A stretch of DNA of 64,000 bases from Cymbomonas tetramitiformis (taxonomy: Eukaryota > Chlorophyta > Pyramimonadophyceae > Pyramimonadales > Pyramimonadaceae), in NCBI GenBank assembly GCA_001247695.2, contig LGRX02016064.1:1-64000 (forward strand). The letters are read 5' to 3'. The notes beneath the pieces were generated by a model, which was not told the origin of the DNA, made no database searches, and saw only the letters and a program-made list of their open reading frames with translations. Positions 55,711 through 64,000 of the stretch are shown here, in pieces; within the stretch, counting starts at the first letter, position 1; each line of letters opens with the position of its first letter. The position numbers and the translations under genes are program-made.

Positions 55711-58700
55711 GCTCCTTGAGACGGATCTGGCGTCCGATGCGGAGCTGTACCAACTAGTCTGCGGGAGCTTCAACGCCTCCGACGTCGATCAGGTTGATCT
55801 GCCTCTCACAGGCTTTTGTGCTTCGCTTTCCACTGCTCGACTTGAACATGTGTTACGTGTCAAAGCGTCTCCTACTGAAAATCTCCTGTTGCCTTCCCGC
55901 GTGCCAGATAGCGGAAGAGCGCTTCCTTGCCGGGAAGTGCGGGCTTGCAACCTGCAGCAAACTTATGCAAAAGTAAGTTACCTGGGCGCACAGCACGTGG
56001 TTTTGCGAACGCCTTCCTGCCACGGGTGGCTTGCAGAGCTCCACAAGTCCCTTCCTTGAAACCACCCGAATCACCACGACCCAACGCCTCGAGTCTTGAC
56101 ACCGCCCCTCGCTCCCCCGTTGACGTTGCCCAGCTGCCTCCACCACTGACACCGCCGCTGCCTCCGCTGCCCCTCTTGACACCGCCCGAATCCGCTGCCT
56201 TGCCTGCACTCTAGATGCAAGCGCGAAGAGCGCTCCTGATGTCCCCCCCTTCCCCCCGCCCCTTGACTTTGCCTGCACCCTCAGATGTGCAAGCCAAGAG
56301 CGCCCCTGATAAGTCCCCTTCCCCGCCCCCTTGACTTTGCCTGCACCCTAGATGCAAGCACGAAGAGCTCTCCTGATGTCCTCTCCCCCCGCTCCCCTTG
56401 ATGGCATCTGATGTGCATCTTGTTGCGCGCAGGGACACCTCCCCGCAGCGTAAAGGCAAGTACCGCATCGCGCTGTCGGAGCATCGCGTGTACGAGAAGA
56501 CGGGGCCCCCGCTCTTCTGCTCCGCTGCGTGTGTTGAGCGCGCCATGTCCCTGCGGCTCTGGCTCAGCGGCGACCTCCCTGGACCCGCAGAGACTTCTGC
56601 AGCTGCTCCGCCCTCCACAGGAGGTGTTGCTGGTGCGGAGGTGTGCCCCTGGGGCAGCACGGCGGCGGCGCTTGGCGATGGTGTGCAAGTGATGCAGGGC
56701 CTCGTGAAGGAACGCCCGGCGGTGCCGGCTGTTGCTCCCCCGGCTTCTGACCGCGCCGAGGACGCCGCAAAGGTCCTGGATGGGTACCTGCCAAAGGTGC
56801 GATTCCGAAGAGGCACTACGCGGAGCGAAGTTGGCAACCGTAGCCTAGGACCTTTTGAATGTGGGAATGATGACTTAACTGCCGGTAAAGCTTAGAGCTG
56901 CATCATGGTCTTGGATGGGGAGAGTTGAGGTACGGGGGGGCTAGGAGGATATGAGTTGTGGCACTGGGGGCTAGGAGGGTACGAGTTGGAGATACGGGGG
57001 CTAGGAGGGTATGCGTTGAGATACGGGGACTAGGAGGGTATGCGTTAAGGTACTGGGGGCTAGGAGGGTGTGGTCTGCGGCATGGGGGGCTAGGAGGATA
57101 TGAGTGGAGGCATGGAGCTGCTAGGAGGGTGTGGGCTGAGGCACGGGGGGCGAGGAGGGCCTGGAGCGTGCAGGAGCGCAAGAAGCCCGAGGTGAAGACA
57201 GCCTGGGCCGATGCAGAGCTGCCCGCAGACGAAGGACGGCACTCTGCCAAGCACAGCGACTCCGGGCGCCATGTCAAATTCACGAGTGATGTGAAGGAAC
57301 CGGCGTCACCGGTGCCGGCGCCACGAGTGCCGGTGTCCCCGAGCAGCCCTGCGGTGCCGGCGAGCCCGGTTGCAAGCTTCGACTTCGAGGTGGTTGTGGA
57401 CGATGATGACGTGGAGGCTGATGGCGGCGATGATGCCTCGGCAAGAATGATCGGCCGTTTGTCTCTGGTGGACGCCGTGGTGAGCATGCTCCCAGCAGCT
57501 CCCTCCCCGCACTGTCAATCATACCCCCCTGCCCATTGCCTCCGGTCGCTCTGTGCCCGGGCTTTGGCCGGAGAATATGACGGGTGTTCCATTCGGTGCA
57601 CCGCTCCTGTGCCCGGGCTTTGGCCCGAGAATATGACGGATGTTCCATTTGGTGCACCACTCCTGTGCCCGGGCTTTGGCCGGAGAATATGCCGGGTGTT
57701 CCATTTGTTGCACCACTCCTGTGCCCGGGCTTTGGCCGAGAATATGACGGGTGTTCCATTTGCTGCACCACTCCTGCACCCGGCTTTGGCCGGAGAATAT
57801 GACGGGTGTTCCATTTGGTGCACCACTCCTGTGCCCGGGCTTTGCCTGGAGAATAGGACGGGTCTTCCATTTGGTGCACCACTCCTGTGCCCGGGCTTTG
57901 GCCGGAGAATATGCCGGGTGTCCCATTTGGTGCACCACTCCTGTGCCCGGGCTTTGGCCGGAGAATATGACGGATGTTCCATTTGGTGCACCACTCCTGT
58001 GCCCGGGCTTTGGCCGGAGAATATGACGGGTGTTCCATTTGGTGCACCACCTGTGCCCGGGCTTTGGCCGTAGAATATGACGGGTGTTCCATTTGGTGCA
58101 ATTACCTCCTGTGCCCGGGCTTTGGCCGAGAATAGGACGGGTGTTCCATTTGGTGCACCACTCCTGTGCCCGGGCTTTGGTCGGAGAATATGACGGGTGT
58201 TCCATTTGGTGCACCACTCCTGTGCCCTCACCCGCTTATAGCCATGGGGACGAAGCGGCCCGCGTTGAAATGCTCGGAGGGACCTGCTGCCCACCCATAC
58301 GAATCCCAGTCAAAATTGTGAATTGCCTTTTCACTGCAAGGGCTCACACTTCCCCGGATATTTCGTGTGCAATTTCGCTTCGTGCAAATTGGATAAAACC
58401 GTCCACTCGCCCGTTTGTTTGCCTTCGCAAATTCTGCGTCCAATCTAACTTTGCGCCGCTATCATTTCGCCTGGTGATAATAGCCAATAATGCCGTCACA
58501 TGCAGTGATGCCATCAATACTGCTGCATCGAGTCTCAACTTTTCCTCCACCAGAACACTTAACATCAACCAACATTGGAACCTGTCATTCTGCTGGCACG
58601 CGAGCGCGGTGCTGGTATGGCTCCCAGCAAGGCTCTTCATGCAAGCAGGAGCAGCTGTTGGGAAGCTTCGAGCGGGTGAGGGTGGGGAAGTGAAGCCCCC

Positions 58701-61565
58701 AGGGCGTGTGCCGGCGATGCTAGCGGCCAATAGCATAGGTTCGCTTCACACAGACGCGGCTGTCTCAGCTGAAGACCGGGGGGACTTGTGATCTGTGGGG
58801 GCGAGCTCTCCGGGATTTACGGGGACTGCGGGGAAGCCGTCTCCGGGAGCTGGACGGTGGCCCCTCCAAGCCCGCAAGGCCAGTCGCGCCCTACCTAGAC
58901 ACGTGGCGGTGTGCAAGCTGAATTCAGTTCACTGAGGCTGAGCACGTGGGCGGAGGGCCCTGCCAGGAGGAGGACGGCGAGATGGACGCGCTGCTGAGGG
59001 AGGAGGAGAGGCTGTTAAGAGAGGATGAGGCGGAAGAGGAAGAGCGAGCGCAACGGAGGGAGGAGGAGGAGGAGGAGGAGGAAGAGAGAGATGACAAGGA
59101 GGATGCTGACTCGATGGGAAGTGACGATGGCCTCTCGGACGATAACCCGAGTGATGCCGGCTCTGCGGACGGTGACGGGTATGGCGGCGATGAAGATCGA
59201 CTGGAATCGAAGAGCCGGTGAGTGGCTGCTGCATGGTCTGCCTCCTGTGCCACGTGGAGATCGGCGCAGCCTGCGCCGGAGCCTGATGTCTTGCTGACAA
59301 CCAGCTGAGCAATGCCTATGGCATCTGAGCGCGCACCCTGGCACTGCCGCACATAGCGTACGGGAGCCACTGTCATCATCGCACATCATGCCTTGTGGAA
59401 ACCATGCTGACAGGTGGCGCTTACTAGCGGCAAGGAAAGGGAGTGCGGCGGCGGTGCAGACACCACGCGCAGGGAGACGGCTTCTACAAGCGCCCCAGCA
59501 AGAAAGATGCGCCGAAGATGTCGAGCGCGGGGTCCCTGCTCATGGTGCTCAATGCCTGGTCGACCCCCCTCACTGCAGCCTTTCTCAGAATGGACAACGT
59601 CAACCCGGAAGGTGAGCCCCCCTCCCGCCCCCCGGAGCCGCTGCAGCACCAATGCTGGAGGGGTCCCTTCCCTGCGGTAGCCTCTGCAGCGCCAATGCTG
59701 GAGGGGTCCCTTCCCTGCGGTAGCCTCTGCGGCACCAACGCTGGAGGGGTCCCCCTGCGGGAGCCTCTGCAGCACCAATGCTGGAGGGTCCCTTCCTGCG
59801 GTGGCCTCTGCAGCACCAATGCTGGAGGGGTCCCTTCTGCGGTAGCCTCTGCAGCACCAATGCTGGAGGGGTCCCTTCCTGCGGTAGCCTCTGCAGCACC
59901 AACGCTGGAGGGGTCCCTTCCCTGCGGTAGCCTCTGCAGCACCAATGCTGGAGGGGTCCCTTTCTGCGGTGGCCTTGCAGCACCAACGCTGAGGGGTCCC
60001 TCTGCGGTAGCCTCTGCAGCACCAATGCTGGAGGGGTCCCTTCCTGCGGTAGCCTCTGCAGCACCAACGCTGGAGGGGTCCCTTCCCCGCGGTAGCCTCT
60101 GCAGCACCAATGCTGGAGGGGTCCCTTCCCTGCGGTAGCCTCTGCAGCACCAATGCTGGAGGGGTCCAAATGGTGCACGGGGAGCGCAGGCGTGGCGGGA
60201 GCGCGGGCGTGTGGCGGGAGCGCAGGCGTGGCGGGTGCGCGGGCGTGTGGCGGGAGCGCAGGCCTGGCGGGAGCAAACGCGGCCCTCGGGTGTGGACGGT
60301 CCACGTCCTTCTGAGGCCCGGAACCAGCGCCGCAATTCCAGCCTGGAATGTCGGGCCCAGATTGACAGATAGATGCAGGTCCTTGAGTGGATTCAGACGA
60401 GGAAGGGCGATGTGGAATGAGGGTGCGGTGCAGAGATTGCATACGGGGTGGAGATGCCGGGAGTGGCACCGAACAGCGAGGAGATCAAGAAGGCGTGTGC
60501 TTCGTGCCTGTTCCACGCTCTTCCAGGTTCTCCTCCACCCTTCGACTCCCTCACACCCCCGCCTTGGCCCTGCCCAGCTGAGTGCCAGGCGCCAGGCGGG
60601 GCTTACGAGGGCTGTGGCGCGCGCCTGCCTGCAGACATCATGCGGAAGCTCGGGATGAAGACGCCGGTGCAGACCATCGAGGCCCAGCTCAGGGGGTTGC
60701 TGGGCACTTTCCGTTTCCGGAGTGCCATTCCTTACCTGGTGCGGCCTCTTGCGCGCCTCCTGTCCTGCAGCCCATGCTCCTCCTCAAGAAGGCTCCGCAC
60801 GCCGCCATGCGCTGCCGTGCGCTGTTGTGCTTACCGCGCAGAAGGAGGTGGCACACCTCTCTCCTGCCAACAAGCAAAAGTGCGCACCGCGGCCAAACAA
60901 GCTGACTTGCGTGCGTTGCTTGAGGATACCGCTTGCCGACATTATGCCTCCAGTATGATAGCCGTAGGCCGTTCATTCCCACAAGCAACAGCAGGTAGCA
61001 CTCCTGGCGTTGAACGCACCATGCTGGGGATATCTCGGCGCGGGGATTGTAGTCATCAGAGTTGCTCAGCCTTGTGCGCTTGAGGTGATAGAACTGTGGA
61101 TGGCGAACAGGGCAATGACATGTGGAAGCTGCTTTCATTGATGTTCCTACAAGTGCTGTCCGAGTTCCGCCTGCCCGCCGCTGCAGAGCCTATGCAGGTA
61201 ACTTGTAGGCGCCCTGTGGTGACTGAGCTCTGTGTTCTCAAATGCTCTCCGAGGGATGTGCGAGTGACGGATGTCACATTTCACAATGTCTTGCAAATGG
61301 TAAGGTGTTTGGGAGATGTGGTGCCATTTTTTGGGAACTGAGAGGCGTGATGTCATAACATGTGATTGGGAGACGTGATGGCATCATCTTGGGTTTCCAT
61401 TTTCCACAGTCGTACAAGGGGCTAGCAAGTGAGAGAGATGGGGGAGTGTTTGTGGCACAGAGCGAGACGTCCCAGCATATGATTACGAAACTACTGAAAA
61501 AGGCCGGGCTAAGCAAGCAGATGTATGATGCATGCCTCGATATGTTGAGGAACCCAATCAGCTAA
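55711..61565 (+). CDS. RPAP2: RPAP2/Rtr1-like RNA polymerase II CTD phosphatase, multi-exon
   Basis: Exons: 55711-55792, 55908-55972, 56433-56796, 57174-57479, 58967-59217, 59460-59611, 60434-60496, 60635-60738, one near 60770-60840, about 61096-61299, and 61410-61565 (stop); phases agree through 60738. The Rtr1 zinc finger is rebuilt across three exons: ASDVDQ-IAEERFLAGKCGLATC, then KGKYRIALSEHRVYEK and PPLFCSAACVERAM, giving C-x4-C ... C-x3-C. Members dephosphorylate Ser5 of the polymerase II tail and help polymerase import. Downstream come disordered Pro/Ser, acidic (EEEEEEEE) and helical segments (WKLLSLMFLQVLSEFRLP) and a conserved C-terminal helix region (MITKLLKKAGLSKQMYDACL). The 5' end is not found. 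Four introns carry minisatellites. Confidence 0.8.
56210..56400. repeat. about 63-bp tandem repeat in RPAP2 intron, three copies
   Basis: The unit contains agatgcaagcgcgaagagcg and cccttgactttgcctgcacc, ending just before the exon at 56433. Confidence 0.75.
56935..57165. repeat. about 30-bp tandem repeat in RPAP2 intron, seven to eight copies
   Basis: The unit contains gggggctaggagggtatgag and is degenerate. It lies just before the exon at 57174. Confidence 0.8.
57545..58225. repeat. 56-bp tandem repeat in RPAP2 intron, about 12 copies
   Basis: The unit contains tgtgcccgggctttggccgg and agaatatgacgggtgttcca, then tttggtgcaccactcc. Copies are about 90-98% alike by eye. The 56-base period changes frame each unit, so the ORFs here are not genes. 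Confidence 0.95.
59630..60172. repeat. 43-bp tandem repeat in RPAP2 intron, about 12 copies
   Basis: The unit contains agcctctgcagcaccaatgc and tggaggggtcccttccctgc. It begins within 20 bases of the donor of the exon 59460-59611. Confidence 0.95.
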
Positions 61566-62799
61566 TGTGCGAAGCAATCGTCTTCTACAGCATGCCAGCT
61601 TCTCTTACCCTCGACTTCTTCTGCCGTATACAGTAAACGTGGTTTACATATCAACTTTTCTTACTCCATATCGACAATAGGTTCCCATCAATATGCACTG
61701 CTGCTAGATACAGTTTAATGATACATGCTTTAAGCAACATAATATTTCTACTGTACGGTAAATCGAATTTGCACTTTGATTGACTTCCCCTTGAGTGCCA
61801 GGACACTAAATGCCCTCCCAGGAATGATACATTTGATATATGTCAAATATGTGCGGGTACAAATGCACCAGTTTTCTCCACCCACCGCGTCACCTTCGAA
61901 GGGTTGCCAGATCAACACGATACCAGCAGAAATTTTCCAGGAAGGCTAGTGGATATGCAGTAGGTACAATGGGAAAGGCGGATCGAGCAGCGAAAGGAAG
62001 ATGATGCACGCGATTTACTGGAAGGTCCCTAAGGATCGAGGAGCCCATATTTTAGCGGTAATCAGAACGGTACCGTGCTTGATGGATTGCTACCATGGCA
62101 CCAGTGCAAAGTGGTTGGATTTATTGGGTGTGAGGCATTTCCACTTGCACCGCGCACTCTGATTTCGGGGTGGCGGGGTGGGGTTCACCCGATTTACTCT
62201 GGGACCGGTTGACATTCGAAGTCGGGATAGAAACTCTACACATATGTGACTCGGATATTTTTCACTCGTTGCTAATGCTGTAATGTGACAACGCAAAATG
62301 CCAAAAATACACTGACAATACAAAAAATACTGTGTGGGCGTGATGGGTAACTAAGACGTCGCCAACGGCAGTTGGAGATGTATGCACGCTGATATATCGT
62401 ATTGAAACCTAAGCAACAGGGTTTCCGTGGTAAAGTCGGGCTACAACTGAGGCGCACATCATATGGGTTGCGCCTTATATCGCAACGAGTATGCGCAAGT
62501 TTCGCCAACACACATGGAGAAAAATCGAATCGATCCGAGGTAGCGTAAAAGCTGCTAGGGCCCTCAATCACGAGTCTGCGCGCAAGTCGCATCACCGCCA
62601 CTCGGTTCACAGGTACCGTAAAAAGACTGGGAAGCTCATCGCAAAGGAGGAGGGAGGGGGGAAGGGGGCATTTCAAGCCCCCTAGAGCAGCTGCGGGAAA
62701 GATCACGCGGCCCCAGGGAAGAACGTTCGAAGCTGGCTGTGCCTCTGAACAAAGAAGACGACGAGACATTGGCACGACCCATGCTGTGTAGGAGGCACG
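61566..62799. other. intergenic stretch
   Basis: No supported gene. A minus-strand ORF of 211 codons (62272-62907) overlaps the decayed RPAP2 copy and has no recognisable domain. Confidence 0.5.
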
Positions 62800-63220
62800 G
62801 TCCCTGCAAGCGCTGTCCAAATTCGTCCGCCCGCCTGTCCGCCGGTGCATAGCCCATGCATGTAACTTGTAGGCGCCCTGTTGGGCGACTGAGCTATCTG
62901 TTCGCAACAGCTCTTATAGGGATGTGTGCGTGACGAATTTCGCTTCGTTTGCAATGGAGTTCAAATGGTCCGAGGTATTTGGGATAAATGCGTGGTGCCA
63001 TTTTTCGGGGATGAGAGGCGTGATGGCATAACACTACATACAACGATGTGATTGTATGAGAGGTGATGTGTGATATCGACAGCATGCCCGCAAATGATTG
63101 GGAGACGTGATGACACCATCTCGGGTTTCCATTCGTGCACTACAGTGGTAGGACAAGGGGCTAGCAAGTAACAGAGATGGGGGAGTGGTTTGTGCTATAG
63201 ACTTTAACGAATATGACATA
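62800..63220 (+). pseudogene. decayed duplicate of the RPAP2-like gene 3' end
   Basis: Bases 62803-63210 align in order with 61150-61440, covering the last two exons and the intron between them. Shared stretches include gtaacttgtaggcgccctgt, the gtggtgccattttt segment, attgggagacgtgatg and acaaggggctagcaagt. The duplicate has insertions (about 80 bases near 63030-63095), lost splice sites and a frameshift in the last exon (gagtggtttgtg against gagtgtttgtg). It is not expected to make protein. Confidence 0.8.
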
Positions 63221-64000
63221 ATTATAGAAGAGTCTGAGAACATTGTCGTTGTGAGCGTTATAGTTGTAGTAGCGAGGTCACACTTTTAATGGTCATAATA
63301 ATCACATTTCCAACAATGTGCGGCATGCCATTGGGTCACCATTTGAGTCTATTCAACATAGATACCGCATACGCCATCATTTGATGGCGTATCGCCAAAT
63401 TATGCTAAATACTGCACAAACGCTGATATTATATACTGCCAAAGGGGCTTCGACGTTAAGGTGTTATAATGGTAGCTGCTAGGTCGTGGAACCTCCATAC
63501 ATCACCGCTTGTTTGGCCATGATTGGCTAAGCACGCGCCGCTTGGGTAGGTGGTGCGTAGGTCAATTAGGGGTAGTCTCGGGTGTGCGTGCCGAGCCGCG
63601 ATCTTGTGGGAAGGCACTATGGAGCGGCGCTCTCGATTGTGGTGAGGTGCCACCTCGCGGGGGACACGCCGGAATTTGGCTACTCCGTTGTGCGCCGTGC
63701 TGGGCCGAACTGCTAGGTGACGCCGACTTCGACATCTCCGCCTACTCCAGTCCGCGTTAATGATTCGTATGGCCGCCACGACCGAACCCTGACCCACTAG
63801 CTCGACTTCACCGCCAGCACCACTCGCCCTATAGGCATCGTACGACATACGATCGTGGGCGGGGCGCCGCTTAGGCCCAACCGTAAATCTGTTAACATAT
63901 GATGACCCCGGGTGGCCTTGCGGGGGGTGGGATTGTGCTAACATATGACCCAGACCCCCTAGAGGTGGTGACCAAAGCAGATAACATATACCCCAAACAC
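63221..64000. other. window end, no supported gene
   Basis: A short motif, taacatat(g)acccc, appears three times at 63893, 63938 and 63980. ORFs on both strands between 63456 and 63944 show no recognisable domain. Confidence 0.4.

Noticed and set aside
57280..58294. Minus-strand ORFs of 230-270 codons over the 56-bp repeat
   Set aside because: The 56-base period shifts frame each unit and the array lies in an RPAP2 intron whose flanking exons join on the plus strand.
59386..60516. 376-codon minus-strand ORF of Cys-Cys-Arg repeats
   Set aside because: Antisense to the 43-bp intron array and to a supported RPAP2 exon.
63456..63944. 162-codon minus-strand ORF at the window end
   Set aside because: Arg/His-rich composition with no domain; overlapping frames on the other strand are equally open.

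Overview
This window is nuclear DNA from a eukaryote, most likely a unicellular green alga of prasinophyte or chlorophyte type. That call rests on long, GC-rich, intron-split genes whose introns mostly start GTGCG or GTGAG and end GCAG, on private tandem repeats inside the introns, on proline-rich and Gln-rich coding stretches, and on a Pmp-repeat surface protein. The genus cannot be fixed from the sequence; a Cymbomonas-like prasinophyte is my best guess and is an inference. An 838-base run of N (22999-23836) shows this is a scaffold.

Layout. 1-13.7 kb is gene-poor: microsatellites, a long AT-rich minisatellite, a GC-rich higher-order repeat, one possible proline-rich coding exon, a decayed ORF and two tRNA-like (SINE-like) repeats. 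13.76-35.86 kb on the minus strand is one giant gene: a signal peptide, many Pmp (polymorphic membrane protein) beta-helix exons, a Cys-rich GCC2/GCC3-like part, a multi-pass membrane region resembling the TRP-like C-termini of protist surface proteins, and an acidic/Ser-rich cytoplasmic tail. I could join about 25 exons, and splice phases agree at most junctions. 35.9-43.9 kb is repeat territory: a dispersed repeat, then a 1.54-kb tandem unit present in 2.2 copies, the first copy holding a complete hAT DNA transposon (2578 bp, 20-bp terminal inverted repeats, 8-bp target duplication) that also carries a chromodomain ORF.

43.9-45.3 kb (plus) is a two-exon Ppx/GppA phosphatase gene. 47.8-53.8 kb (minus) is a three-KH-domain RNA-binding protein gene with Gln-rich linkers. 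A 0.75-kb divergent spacer separates it from a plus-strand ORF of unknown function (54524). 55.7-61.6 kb (plus) is an RPAP2/Rtr1-type gene (RNA polymerase II CTD phosphatase family). A decayed copy of its 3' end lies at about 62.8-63.2 kb.

The strongest unusual signals are: (1) nearly every long intron of the three large genes has its own unrelated minisatellite; (2) one of these (20729-21271) is built from a unit that spans an exon-intron junction, so a 5' splice site is repeated about ten times in frame, each unit encoding 19 hydrophobic residues; (3) the hAT insertion can be compared with its own empty site 4.1 kb away; (4) the Pmp exons are mostly symmetric phase 1-1 modules. The genes do not form a pathway; two of them (KH protein and RPAP2) act in RNA metabolism or transcription, but that neighbourhood may be chance.
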